Origin: Pascua guehoae
Lineage: Eukaryota > Basidiomycota > Tremellomycetes > Trichosporonales > Trichosporonaceae
Assembly (NCBI GenBank): GCA_001600415.1
Contig: BCJX01000016.1
Coordinates: forward strand, 47,413 to 111,412
Length of the DNA stretch: 64,000 bases
Direction: 5' to 3'
Both the position numbers and the translations under genes were made by a program. Shown in pieces: positions 33,811 to 45,749 of the stretch (the first letter of the stretch is position 1; each line of letters begins with the position of its first letter). Below the pieces are notes generated by a model. It saw nothing but the letters and a program-made list of their open reading frames with translations. It was not told the DNA's origin and did no database searches.

Positions 33811-36214
33811 TTACGCCGAGCCGTTGGCCGCGCCGTTGGCCTCGTACGCAGCCGTGTGGATCGCGACAGCGCGACCAGACGGGTCGGCTGATACACCCCA
33901 TTCTTGCTTAGGTACCTAGTAGACCGGTCAGCGGGCTGTACAGCAGGAGAGAGTGAAGAAAGAAGAGGTTGAAGATGTAGAAAGGTTGGAAGAAGATGGA
34001 GGAGGTTGGGTGTTGTGGTGGGTGTGGCAGTGTGGCAGTGGAGGTGGCGGTGGAGGTGTGCCTGACACGTGGTAGACCCTGAGCAAATTTCGGATGCCCT
34101 GAGAAGGTATTGTGGAGGAGTGCGGGGAACAAGAGTTGGAGAATAGGAATGGGGGATAAATAGGAATGGGGGATAACCAGTGTGGCAATTGGGGAATTTT
34201 CAAACTTACCCAGCGAACAGCTGTGCTGGCAGCAGCGTCAGACGGGAAGTGGCTCTCGAAGATTTCGCGGATCCAGTACGCCTCCTTGGTGGCGGGGGTG
34301 TCGTGGGGGTAGCGCTCGGCGGCCTTTGCAAAGGCCTCGTCCGAGACGACCTGCTCGGCGTGCTCCTTCATTCCGTCAATCCACGAGTAACCGACACCGT
34401 CCGAGAACTGCTCCTTCTGGCGCCAGAGAATCGAGTCGGGGAGGTACGACTTTCCGTCGGGGGCGCAGTCGAACGCCTTGCGGAGAATGTACTTTTCCAT
34501 GCGGGGGCGTCCGTCGGCGTCAAAGGTCTGCTGCGAGCCCTTGGAGAACATCTTCTCCTTGGGGTCGACGGCCATGGCGACCTCGAGGAACTTCTTGTCA
34601 AGGAAGGGGACACGGGCCTCGAGACCCCAGGCCATTGTGCTCTTGTTGGCACGCAGGCAGTCGGCAGTGTGGAGGTTCTTGACGCGCTTGACCAACTCCT
34701 TTTGGAAGTCGGCGGGGTTGGGCGCGGCGTGGAAGTAGAGGTAGCCACCAAAGATTTCGTCCGAGCCCTCACCCGAGAGGACCATCTTGACACCCATGGC
34801 CTTGATCTTGCGCGACAGAAGGTACATGGGGGTCGAGGCACGGACAGTGGTGACGTCGTACGTCTCGAGGTGGTAGATGACCTCGGGAATCGCGTCAAGA
34901 CCCTCCTGGACGGTAAAGTGGTACTCGTGGTGGACAGTGCCAAGCATGTCGGCCGCCTTTCTGGCAGCAATCAAGTCGGGAGCACCCTCGAGACCAATGG
35001 CAAACGAGTGGAGCTGGGGCCACGAAGCAATGGGGGCGACGTCGTCGGCGGGGGTCTCGCCAGCCAAGACGGCGCGACGGTGCTCCTGGCGCAGACGGTC
35101 CTGCTCGGCCGCGAGCTTTTCAGTCTCGCGGGCGGCAATCGCAGCAATGAGCGACGAGTCGAGACCGCCAGAGAGGAGGACACCATAAGGAACCTCGGAC
35201 ATGAGACGCTTGCGGACAGCGTCCTCGAGCGTCGTGCGGAGCAAGGTAAGGTCAAGAGCGCCAGTGGGGATCTTGTCGTCCTCGTCCGAGTTCCACCACG
35301 TAGGGTTGTAGTAGCGGGTCAATCCCTTGACGTTCGAGTCGTAAAAGTGGCCTGGGGGGAACGCGACAATGTTGTCGCAGTCCTCCTCGATGCACTTCAT
35401 CTCGGACGCAAAGTAGAGCGTCTCGGGCGCAGACGAGTGGTAGCCCATGTACAGGGTCGTGATACCAATGGGGTCGCGCGCAGCAACGAGACGCGAGGGG
35501 GTGACAGTGGTGTCAAGGAGGACAAACGAGAACATGCCGTCGAGCATGTTGCACATGTCAGTTCCGTGCTCCTTGTACTGGTGGGGTGTAAGCGACTCGT
35601 CGGAGGTTTCGTTACCAGCGCAACGCCAAAGCTCACAAGGTGCATGATGACCTCGCAGTCCGAGTGCGTCTTGAACGTTGCGGGGTTCTTGAGCCCCTTG
35701 CGGAGCGCAAGGTGGTTGTAAATCTCGCCGTTGACCGCAAGGATGATCGACTCGTCCTCGGTGGTGAGGGGCTGGGCGCCAGTGTCTTGATTGTCAGCAT
35801 TGAGTCGGGTTTCGGGGGTAGTAGTAGCTGGGCCATATGCAGGGTTCGCTCTGTGCCGTGGGGGGTGGCGCAGCCAGTAATTAACTGAGCATGGTCCGTG
35901 TCTTCGAGTCACCCCCAGTTACACTCGCTTTCGTAATGTTGTCAGGCGACAACAACGCACGCTCCCCAAGCTGTACAGCGTAAAAGGACAACATTTTTTC
36001 AATGTCCCCCCTGCCGGACTGTGACCAGCAGCACCATTCACTCACCAACGCCGACAATGGCAAGACGCTCGTGGACGAGCACGCTGTCCTTTGCCATGTA
36101 GCAGCCCGACCAGTCAGGACCACGGTGGCGCTGCTTCTTGGAGCAGGCAATAGCGCGCGGGCGGTACGCGGCGAGGTCGCCCTGGCGGTTGTAGCAGCAG
36201 AAAATGCCACACAT
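33811..36214 (-). CDS. ASN1: asparagine synthetase (glutamine-hydrolysing)
   Basis: Four exons on the minus strand (36046-36214, 35637-35785, 34210-35577, 33811-33915) give 596 residues. The enzyme makes asparagine from aspartate, ATP and glutamine in the cytosol. It begins [12 protein letters not shown] with Cys2 as the class II glutaminase nucleophile, then [25 protein letters not shown] and VNGEIYNH. The synthetase half has the ATP pyrophosphatase loop SGGLDSS (about residue 242), [16 protein letters not shown] and [11 protein letters not shown]. The last exon, after a 294-nt intron, restores the conserved end [15 protein letters not shown]. Intron 1 (260 nt) must end in AATCAAG to retain VGVDTGAQPL. 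If the last intron is not spliced, translation would run into a proline-rich tail ending at 33928. Confidence 0.93.
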
Positions 36215-37598
36215 CGTGTCGACTGTCGTAGGCTGGGGTGTGGTTGTGTGTGGGGTAGAAAAGGATGGATAAGGAGGAGGAGAGAGAAAGAGGTTTGTGG
36301 GTGGATGATAGCGGTGGCTAGGTCGGTCGGTCAGTCAGTCTGTCAGTGGGTGTCCTCCCTCCCGTTGGCGGAACAAAAAAGTCGAGACTGGTCAACCGAT
36401 CAACCGAGTCGCGTCCGTCCGGGTTTGTCAAATGGCCACTCGCCTGTAGCCCTAGCCTGCTGCCTGCTCTCACAGGGCTCGGCCCGGATGCCGCCCAGCA
36501 GCCAGCAGCGAGCTCAGCGGGAACAAGCGGCGTCAATCGGGCGATACATAACCCGACCCAGAGTGTCGAGGGGAAATAGACTGGGGATTTTCCACGCGAG
36601 CATCCGTGGCCATTGAGCCATTGAGGATTTTTTTTCGACTCAAACAGATTGACACCCCCGCGCCACCCATCGAATCGAGAAAATGCCATATTTATAAACA
36701 CGTCATTATTACTAGTATATGGTTATCAGTAAGTCAGTGTTTGTGTCCAAACGTGGGCGGCATGAGCGGGCGAGTGCGGGGTCGATGTGGGGAGATACCT
36801 TTTTTCACCCCCTGAGATAACCATGGCCCACAGCCGATGGCCTATTGTTCGGCCGGCTGCGGTGGGGCCCAGCCTACTGTGACTACGATCGGGTGACCGG
36901 CTCAGAGCGGCAGCTACAGCTACAGCACGCACCGCAGCCGTGCACCAGAACCAATATCACGGTCAAGAAGCATGTAGAGGTGGCGCGTGTATGCAACATG
37001 CTGGTTGCCGAGGTCATGTGAACATTGATATGAGAGATCACTGCGTTCAGCGTTCACAGTGCCGAGGCAGGCAGATGCAAACAAGTGGGGTGGCGGCTGG
37101 GGTAAGCCCTTGCGGCGTAGAGCGGAGCCACCCGCAGCCACCACTGCCTACAGTAACTGCCACTCAGTCGTTCCCCAGGCTCGGACACCAAGACTTGACA
37201 TGGCACCAGCCAGCCAGCCAGCAGCCAGCCAGCCTCACACGACACCACCATACACCATTGCACCATACCGCTCTAGCTCCACATCCGCCCCATCCCTTGC
37301 AGGTTTGCACTCGTCCTACACTACACCTTGCACCACACCCCCCGGCCGACCATCTCGGTCTTTGTCCATACCACACTCGACGTACCGACGACCACCGCGC
37401 CGAGCATCTTTCATCTCTCCCTCATTCCCTCACCGCCACCGATCGCCATCCCCCGCAAACGGGGCCCTCACCCTCCCTCATCGGCTCGGTCCAACCAACT
37501 AGTCGCATCCACTTGATCCTTCCTTCCCACCGACCTCCACCCTCCTTTCCCTCCGCTCCCAGCCTCGGGAGCGTACCACCCTGTCACCCGCATCCACG
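36215..37598. promoter_or_regulatory. divergent intergenic region between ASN1 and GID4, 1.4 kb
   Basis: It contains a GGTCGGTCGGTCAGTCAGTC run at 36328-36350, an AT-rich patch (36670-36725) and a CAGCCAGCCAGCCAGCAGCCAGCC microsatellite (37207-37232). The 250 bp before 37599 are pyrimidine-rich, as in other promoters of this window. No gene seen. Confidence 0.4.
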
Positions 37599-39518
37599 AT
37601 GCCCGAATCGGCGGCGGGAGACGCCTCGTCGTCGGCCCTCCCGCCCCCCGCAGCACTCAAGTGCGCAATGTGCGGCGCCGCATCGCTCGGCCCTGTCGAC
37701 GGCGTCATCATCCTCGGCGAGCAGATTGAGCGTGTCTGCACTGCATGTGTGAGCGAGGCCCGCGGGGCCGGCGCTCACGCCCTTCCTTCTCCTGACGTAG
37801 GCCACGCCTCTGGGCGGGCGGCTGACGTCCAACTCTCATCTGTCGCGCACCGCGACACAAACTCGGGCGAGGGCAGCTCGGGCACGTCCCCGATGTCCTC
37901 GACCTCGCCGATCTCCGAGGTTGCCAACGGCCTAGGGCTGACGGCACTCGCCATCTCTCCTACCCGGTCGCGCGGCTCCAGCTCGCGCTCCCCGTCGCCG
38001 CCGGTCGTGCTCGACCTCGCTCGTCTGCGCCAAGTGCGTGACGCGCGGGAGCGTGACGGGCGCCGTCGCGACGACCAGACGGGGGCTGTGGCCGGGGCGG
38101 GTTCCGTGAGCGGCGCCGCCCCTACGACTGCTGCGGCTGTTGGTTCGAGCTCGCCTGTGCAGACGACTGTGGAGCAGATGCAGTCACAGACACCTGCAGA
38201 GACGCATGCGCAGACGCCGCACGCTCCATCGCAGGAGCCGTGCGCGCCGGCAGCGCCGCAGCCGGCCGCCGCCGCCAAGGTCGACTACGCTAGTGCCGTC
38301 CGGGGCGCACGGGCTGGGTCCAAGTCGCCGCCATGTGCGTGGGCGACGCTCCCATCGCCACTCGCACCGGCGCCCTCGGCAATCTCGGCACCCTCGGCGT
38401 CGGCGTCGGGCTCGACCGGGCCGTCTGGAACCGCATCCCCAGCACGCATGGACGAGCCTTGCAACCCTCTTATGGACGTGGGCCGTACGCGCCTGCGCTC
38501 GCAGGCGCGCGGGTGCCTCTACCCGGGCTCCGTGTTCCGCGGCTCGCAGACGTCTGGGAGGAGCGCGTACGATGTCGAAGTGACACTCGTCGACGTCAAC
38601 TTTGCCGCGTCGACGCTGTGCGGCTACCTGTCCATCTCGCACCTGACCGAGTCGCACCCGCAACTGACGACGTTTTTCGACGGCGAGATTATCGGCCCCA
38701 AGTATGGCTTTATCACGGGTGCGCGATATGGCGCGACAAAGGACGACGACATGCTCCACTGGAACCGCTTTGAGCAGTTTCGGCGCCCTGCCACGCGCGC
38801 CGACATGGTCCGCCCTGAAATGCTGCTCCGCGACCCCGTCCCCGACACGCACCCGCAGCGCGGCGAAAAGACGCACCGCGAGCGCGACTTTGTCTTTCTC
38901 CGCATCAAGGAAAAGTTCCTTGTCCCCGACCACCACGTGCGCGACATTAGCGGCGCGAGTTTTGCAGGTGCGTTACAGGGGTGTGGTGTATTGAACAATG
39001 ACTGTCAACCTCCTTTCCCTTGCTGCAACTGCCAAAACTAACAACCAGGGTTCTACTATGTCATGGTCGACCTCTCGCCCACGCTTCAGGTCGCCTCGCC
39101 GCCGCCGTCGCCCGTCGTGCCCAAGTCGCCGCTCGCGGCGCGCCGCCAGTCGTCGTCCGACGTGCGCCCGGACTCGCCCCGCCGGGGCTCGTCTTCTGTG
39201 CCCCTAGGTGACGGCATGGGCCGGCGCACATCCACCTCGGCCGCCATGGGGCGTCCCGACACGCCGCGCCGCCAGAGCTCGTCGCGCCCCCCGGCGCCGA
39301 GCAAGGACGCGACCATGCGTGGGGTGAGTGTGGTGTTGAGCTTGTTGGAGCCCAGAGAGGTGTCCGCATATCCTCACTTGGCGTCGTGGATGAACACTAC
39401 GCTTCCCGCTGACACGCAGTACTACTTCCACTCGATCAAGCACAAGCGCGAGCCGTTCCAGGAGCTCACGCTCGTCCACGTCCCGTCGACGTCGCGCGGC
39501 ACGTTTGAACTGCGCTAA
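37599..39518 (+). CDS. GID4: GID4/VID24 substrate receptor of the GID (CTLH) E3 ligase
   Basis: Three exons (37599-38967, 39049-39323, 39420-39518) give 580 residues. Gid4 recognises N-terminal proline degrons of gluconeogenic enzymes and recruits them to the GID ubiquitin ligase. The VID24 beta-barrel (about residue 305 on) shows GCLYPGSVFRGSQTSGRSAY, LCGYLSISHLTESHPQLTTF, FDGEIIGPKYGFITG, KEKFLVPDHHVRDISGASFAG and, after introns, FYYVMVDL and GYYFHSIKHKREPFQELTLV. The N-terminal 300 residues are low complexity and carry a CAMC...CTAC pair (Cys 22, 25, 47, 50), a possible zinc ribbon absent from yeast Gid4. An Arg/Ser-rich insertion sits in the barrel between FYYVMVDL and GYYFHS (coded mostly by exon 2). 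Frames close at both introns. Confidence 0.92.
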
Positions 39519-41543
39519 GGTACACGGGGAGCAGAGAAACAAGGCCACGTTTGGTTCTTCTACGAGCGCACGCTCACTTTTTAACGACACGACTTCTCCC
39601 CAGTCGGAATCCCAGATCCCCACTCTATCCAGTCCCAGTCCAGTTGTATACCAGCTTTGGTGTCAGAAGTCAAGAGACAAGAAGAAATGTGTCAGGTATG
39701 TGGTACAGTTGTAGGTTTTTGACCAGATGCACAGTCTGGATATGCGAGCGGCGAGAGTGGTACTTTGGTGTGCCATACGGCCTCGGTCAAAATGGTCTGT
39801 CGAAAGGCGCAGGGATGCCGCAGCATGCGGCCGTTCCTACAGCTGTACTGTAGTTGTTTTGTCTCACCCTGTGTCACTTGACGGACCTTTTCGACGGAAG
39901 CTGTATGGTTGCGAGGCTGGGGCACCGTTGACGTCCGCTCACCTTGTTGGCGTTTGACCACTCACATAATATTTCTAATGTGCCGGATTACAAACTCTTC
40001 AAATCACACACCATATTCCATCCTCAACTTCACACCCCATGCATCATTGTTCGAGCTACAAGTACTGATAGTTAGGAGTTTAGGGGGTTAGGGAGGTTAA
40101 TGGGAGGTTAGGGGTTTAGAAGGTTAGAGGGGTTAGGGGTTAGAGGGTTCGGGGGTTGGGGTGTGGATATTAACATGGGCAGCATTGGGAAGGACCTTGG
40201 TAGAAATTACTGCGTGAGTGGACGAAACTCGGAAAAGTGAGTGGACGTCAACAGCGCCCGAGGCTGGCCTGGTCTGATATCCGTTGAGACACCGCGAGGC
40301 GGTCTCTCGGTCGAGCCGCCACCCGTGAGCTGTGTCTGTTTGTACTGTAAAACAACTGTCAATAGGACAGCGGTCGGCAAACATCATGTCCTGTCACAGT
40401 GTCACAAGAGGCCCAGTCCTGATGTTTTGGCCATTATTCCAATCCTGTCTCCCAACTCTGTCTGCGTTTGTCTTGGCCGAAATCAGCCCCTTTCCCGTCC
40501 TGTCACAGGTCACTCACTAAGTGGGGTTTTACAGATAACATATCCGCCGACGCCGACTACCGGTGTCTCAATCGTCATGGCGCTGTGAAACTGCACAGCT
40601 TGAAAGTGCGTACGGCAGTGCTGTTCCGAACCGTTTGTCATCCCCCATTCTCCCTGCGTTTTGGATTGGGGGCCCGTGTGAATGTCTTGGCAGTCTGAAC
40701 ATGGGTCCAGGCAGAGTATACTGTAGTCGAAAAAGGACAGTGCAGGACGCAGGGCATCCTGTGGCGATGTTAGTGTGAGGTCGTGCTGCTGAGATGAGGA
40801 CTCGACAGCCCAAGACAAATCTCACCCTGTGTCGCTCAGTCGCTCACGGTCCTTTTTGACACGCCCTGTACCTTCATCGATCGCGTATGTAGGGTCAACC
40901 AGTCGCGCCAAGGGACAGGAATTAGCACGGCGGTTCCCGGGATCCAGGCGGTGCTGTGTGTAACGCACTTGCACTTGCACTTGCAGTCCCAGTCTGTCTT
41001 GGTGCAGGAAATGTGTGTCGCGATTGTGAATGGCATTGCTTTGATATGCATAGTGGGAGTGATACTAGACACATTCCAACTTTCAGCCATTGTTGGCGAC
41101 AGTGGCCCCAGAGGGCTTGTCAAGATACACACAACCAAGCATGGGGCCACGCTGAGAGACAACAGCGCAACGCTTACAAGAGGTCCGAGCGGAGGCCAAG
41201 TTGGTGTGTGGAGGCGGCCTGTACGGACGTCAAGTCACAACACCTCCGCCGAGTACAGGGGCGGGGTGGTGCTCAGTCCCCGGTGGTCAACGCCACGGTA
41301 CCTTGGAGGTGTCGGCGTGGTTCGAGGAGCATCATGCAAGGGCCCCGTCCGTGGTGCTTAGCGGTGCGCAACACCTCGTCTGTACCGTGCTCCGTCTCGC
41401 CGCCTTGACCCTGCTGGTCTTTCTTCGCAGGTGAATCGTCTCTGTCTCGTAGACAAGAAACACCGAGCTCGAGTCACTATAAGTGAGACCCCAAACCTGT
41501 GAGAATGCTCTTCCGCCCACTCTGTACTCTCCACCACTTGATC
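39519..41543. other. gene-poor region, 2 kb
   Basis: It contains the telomere-like tract at 40072-40160. Otherwise only short unsupported frames. CTTGCACTTGCACTTGCA at 40968-40985 is a short repeat. The 300 bp before 41544 should contain the promoter of the membrane protein gene. Confidence 0.45.
40072..40160 (+). repeat. interstitial degenerate telomere-like tract (TTAGGGG-type)
   Basis: About ten imperfect units of (T)TTAGGGG/GGTTAGAGG on the plus strand. Cryptococcus telomeres are TTAGGGGG-like, so an internal telomere-like tract in a related fungus is plausible. The units are diverged, so it is not a fresh telomere seed. Confidence 0.7.
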
Positions 41544-43293
41544 ATGGGGTGGAAGAAATTCGGTCGCGATGACCTCCTTTGGGTAACATTCTACCCCGCG
41601 CGCACGGTACGTGTTCTTGGCGTCTCCCCTTTCCTCTTCACTTTGCCACCGGCTCGTTGGCCATCCTATCCTGCCCGCTCTCTCTTCTCCCCCGGACGGC
41701 GCTGACGACCAGTTTCCGTTCGGCCTCAGGTTCCACATTTTCACCGCTCTCGTGTACCTTGCTGGGTTGGGGGCAATAGTCGCTGCGGCATGTGAGTACA
41801 CGATGAAGGAATTGCACATGTCGGTATGCAGCCTTTGGTAGTGAGCTGGGGGTCCCGCGGGGGGGGGGGGGGGGGGGGGGTCGGGGTTGAGTTGCACCCT
41901 GAGTGCTGTCCAGTGACGGCGGTTATGGGTTGAACAACCCAAGCCACTTGTCATTTGCGGCTCTCGCACCGAGTTGGCCGTTTCGACCAATCACCTCGCT
42001 ATGCTCACTGGCATGACAGTGCTCACCGTCGCGTGGGAGACGACCACTGTCACTTCATATGACTTCCACGCAAAGGACAACTACTGGCTGCGCAATTACA
42101 TGTACTTCAAGGACCAGGAGCTCTGCAAGCCCATCACGTATGTATAGCTTCACCCAGTGCATACTAACGCTGCAGCCTCCGTGTCGGGGACAGCTACGTG
42201 ACCTCGAATGGTATGCTGCGGTGGAAGGCCGTCTCGTACGGTACGGTGAACAGCCAAGGGTCGTTTGATAATAAACTCGCGGACTACTCGGGGGCCAACA
42301 TTTCTGATCAAATGAGAATCGAGAGCGTAAACATCCGTCACTATTTCTACTCTCAGACGACAGAATTCGAGGTATGCTTTGTGTAGGGGCGGGTGCGCGT
42401 TGGTGTTCCTGCCTTGCTAACACCTAGACTAAGGCCCGATACTATGTCACCAACTCATCGTACATTTCTGTGCACGCACAATTTGAGGCCGTGGGCGAGG
42501 GGTTTTTCAATTTAGGGGAGAGCGTTGATAGTCTCGAGCCATCACTCAGGGTCCGGGAGATGCTACTGATCCGGGACCTCCGAGAGAACCTCGAACTACA
42601 GAAGTATAAAGTGGATAATTCCACGATTCCAGTCCGGGCACGCTTGGTGGAAATCCCGAGGCCTGTCAACGGGACTGACGAAACGGGATGCGTGTGAGTG
42701 TGTTTGGGTATGCCATGCGTTTAACCTCAGGTTGTATTCAACCCCCTGCCTGGACTCTGAAATCCGGTTCTTAGAATATATATATGAGATACAGTTCAAC
42801 AGTAGGTTGGACAACCTTAGGCGGCCACTCCAGCTCACATTGCAGAGAGAGAAGAACGTCTCGATCTCCCTGCCATCGAGGGGTGGGATGGCGGCTTGAT
42901 CAACGCAGCATACTCAGTCGCTGTGTTCGACTTGGGTATTCCTTGGCAGTTCATCGGCAAACCAGACCACCGCACCGCAAAGTGGCACACTCCGTATACG
43001 TGCACCTTTCAAACTCTGAAGCCGATGGGAAACCGTGTCTTCTCCGTCTTGACCACCGTCAGCTCGCTCTTTGTAAGTTGTAACTGTCTCCATCAGCTGA
43101 CACATTGCAGGCAACGCTGTGGGCGGGATGGATTACTGCCTGCGCGTTTTGGGGCAGTTTCACAAAGCACAAAGACCACTTTGTTGTTCACCACAAGGAC
43201 GACGACGCCACCGCCGCCGCCGACGACGACGAGGCGCAACGTGCCACCACGTCGCACCTAGGGTTCGCCTCGGTCCCCACTGTGCAGAAGTGA
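41544..43293 (+). CDS. two-pass membrane protein with a large lumenal/extracellular domain, unknown function
   Basis: Eight exons (41544-41606, 41713-41791, 42020-42137, 42176-42371, 42428-42693, 42731-42801, 42846-43072, 43111-43293) give 400 residues; all phases close. The first membrane segment is formed by exons 2 and 3 (FHIFTALVYLAGLGAIVAAA joined to LLTVAWETT), the second near the C-terminus (LFATLWAGWITACAFWGSF). About 280 residues lie between, with paired cysteines, NGT/NSS sequons and WLRNYMYFKDQELCKP. The tail is short and acidic (DDDATAAADDDEAQ). This layout recurs in uncharacterised basidiomycete membrane proteins, but I know no function. An in-frame ATG at 41505 is an alternative start. 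Intron 2 (228 nt) contains a run of 22 G. Confidence 0.78.
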
Positions 43294-43926
43294 GGCGAAC
43301 CTACGCCTGGGGGCGTTCGCATGCGACCGACCAAGGTTGTGTGCTAAATTGCCTCGCTCCCCTCTGTTGCCAGTCCGTTATAATCATCCACGTGGAATGC
43401 ATTCTCCTTCTCGTTCGCGTCTAGGCTGTGGTTATTATTTTACTTGTGAGCAGGGGGCACTGGGGCCAGAACCCCTCAGAGCTAGGCCAACCTGTCCCAC
43501 CCCATCACGCGACCACCGCCACGGTTAATTCTAGCGTCACCCGCGCCAGGCTAGCCAGAGCCTCAACAACCCTGCATGCTGCAGCACCACTACCACGAGC
43601 AGCAGCACCAGCACCGGACACAAAGCCAGAACAGCACAAGTGGCTGGAAATAATCAGTGACGAGTCTCGCATACAAACTCCCGCCCGGTCTCGGAGCTCA
43701 GTGGCCAAGACGTTGCGCCCAGACACGTCGGCTTGTACTTCTAAAGTCGCTCACACTCAGAAGTGGGTAACTGTCGCCGTGGAGATGCGGTTGCGCAAGA
43801 GTAGACGTTCGAACCGGTGGCGTGCGGCAAGGTGGCAATGGACTGTAGAAGTAGTAGAAGACGAAGTTGTACATCCGCCTAGCATTTACAAGTGTCAACG
43901 CTCTGGTATACATCATCGCCGAATAT

Positions 43927-44221
43927 ACAGGTGCAACCGGAAAGTATTGAGGCTGCCACATGTAAGCTCAGTCGCACGCACGCAGGGTGTCGTACAGGAA
44001 ATGCAGGAAAATGTAGGGACTGGCATGAGAATGTCATCCTTGATGTGCATGGTGGATACTGTAGGACCATTGCAAGACTGCATTGTGCTCGATATGGTAG
44101 AAGTTGCCCTGATGCCTGGCTTCGACTCGTACCATCAGATGGGCATACAGAGTGTCCATGCTCAACATCGCACGCGACCGAGCACAATGTGGCAGTCCCA
44201 ATACTTTCCGGTGGCACCTGT
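43927..44221. mobile_element. MITE-like inverted-repeat element, copy 2 (best preserved)
   Basis: The 295-bp element has terminal inverted repeats of 33 bp that match at 30 positions: left end ACAGGTGCAACCGGAAAGTA, right end the complement of ACAGGTGCCACCGGAAAGTA. Next to the right end the subterminal TCGCGTGCGATGTTGAGC matches copy 1. A target-site duplication is not obvious. No coding capacity. Confidence 0.85.
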
Positions 44222-44515
44222 GCCAGGCTCGATATCAGGTCCACTACGGAGGGCGATGCCACTGGGTCGTGACGTAGCAGAGTTGCTCGTTAGCCGACCG
44301 GGTTGGAGGTTAGCTTGTGGCAGTGGAACGAGCATCACAGAAACTCTTAACCATGCCGGAGAAGTACAGTTGTGTCTAGATTCAGACCTCTGCCACATTC
44401 AGGAAGGCCGACACGAAGATGCGCATAGACACTTGGCCGACCCATCCATGGGCATTGCAAGTGACCCCATTAATGCCCTGCTCGTTGTATCCTGCATTTT
44501 CTGTCGGGGCCCTCT

Positions 44516-44580
44516 AATCGCGCCGTGCGCGCAACCAAGCCGAATGCGGCAGTGTCACGACTTTGCCGACACAGTTGTCC
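44516..44580. mobile_element. half copy of the MITE-like element
   Basis: The stretch around CCGTGCGCGCAACCAAGCCG, then GCGGCAGTGTCACGACTTTG, aligns with the last 60 bp of copy 2 with clear divergence. No matching left end is visible. Confidence 0.45.
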
Positions 44581-45108
44581 TGTAGTAGGTCACGCTCCAG
44601 GCGCAATACATAATGATACAAGCCGATTTGATTGCCACTGCATGGTCGGAAACACCCGATGCGAGCCGCTTGGGTGCTAGACCGCATTAGACCGCATACT
44701 GGGTGTAAATGGCATGATGCCACTAGTAAACAAGGGGTGCCTGATGGACTTGACTACCGGACAAGCAAATGTGACGAGGGGTTGCAGGTGGTGATGCCGA
44801 GGAAGGGGCGGTGGATAGAGTGCTCGAAGGGCACTGGTGGTGCCCAGTTCAATGGCACACGAGACGAGGGCAAAGACACTCTCTGTGATCAGAGTAAAGC
44901 CACAACTATCAAGTTACTTTTAGTTCAGTGGCTAGGAATTTCTACTTCGTAGTCGTCTTGTTGGTGAGTTGCCATGGGCAAAAGGGGGTTTATACCTGCA
45001 CCTGTTTCCATTAGCGGACCTGAAAATGAGCGCTCGAGGACCGAGACCCGGGGTTGACGAGGGCGACACGCCTCTCGCCCAACATCGCCTCTTGTTTCGG
45101 ACAGGCGC

Positions 45109-45175
45109 TTTGGTCCGGAGCTTTGGCCTGGAGCTTTGGTCTGGAGCTTTGGTCTGGAGCTTTGGTCTGGAGCTG
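45109..45175. repeat. 13-bp minisatellite
   Basis: Five copies of GAGCTTTGGTCTG, near identical. Confidence 0.9.
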
Positions 45176-45749
45176 TAAATGACCTCGTCCATCGCCCGAG
45201 GACGAGACAGAGGTACAGATCCCTACCACAAGCCTGTTCATTTTGTGAATTTCCCACTGTAGCACCCCAATTCTTGCGGAAGTTTATTCAACAACTTTCT
45301 ATGAAGTGCAAGCTGCATGGAGATGCGATGCAGGTATCATTGGTAGTCCTACATGCCATGAACAACTTCAGCTACGTGCATGGACTATGCACCACCCAAA
45401 GTTTTGTACACTGAAAATCGGGCCGCACAGTCGGAAAACCGTGTGTGTGGAAAGACTTTTGGGAGGGAACTGAAGGTGGAGTCACATGGAATGTACAACT
45501 GGCACCCGACTGGGCCAGATCAAGATAACAAGACAACACTACACTGGACCACTCACGTGCCTTTCTACCACTGTATCTACACCTACCCGCTTCGTTGATA
45601 GCCTGATGACATGGTTCCTTCTCGCCGACTGAATCCTGTTGCCCTACCGCCCCATTCTTCAACTTGCCGGCATGGTCACTATCTATCCTACTTGGCGGTT
45701 ACGCGACATTCTCATCTGGTCCTGGACCGTATCTCCCAGGCTTGCTTTG

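Larger units (their letters stand above)
43294..45749. other. gene-poor region, 2.5 kb
   Basis: A 385-codon open frame from 43428 to 44585 spans the inverted-repeat element 43927-44221 and has no conserved domain, so I treat it as chance. The region also holds a half copy of the element (44516-44580) and a 13-bp minisatellite (45109-45175). Confidence 0.5.

Noticed and set aside
34180..35721. 513-codon plus-strand frame over ASN1
   Set aside because: Antisense shadow of the asparagine synthetase exon; no domain.
37740..37800. possible intron after CTAC in GID4 (GTGAGC...GACGTAG, 52 nt)
   Set aside because: Canonical borders, but removal shifts the frame and leads to an early stop before the VID24 domain.
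43428..44585. 385-codon open frame on the plus strand
   Set aside because: It runs through the whole inverted-repeat element (43927-44221), has no domain, and its residue composition looks random. It is explained by GC-rich chance openness.
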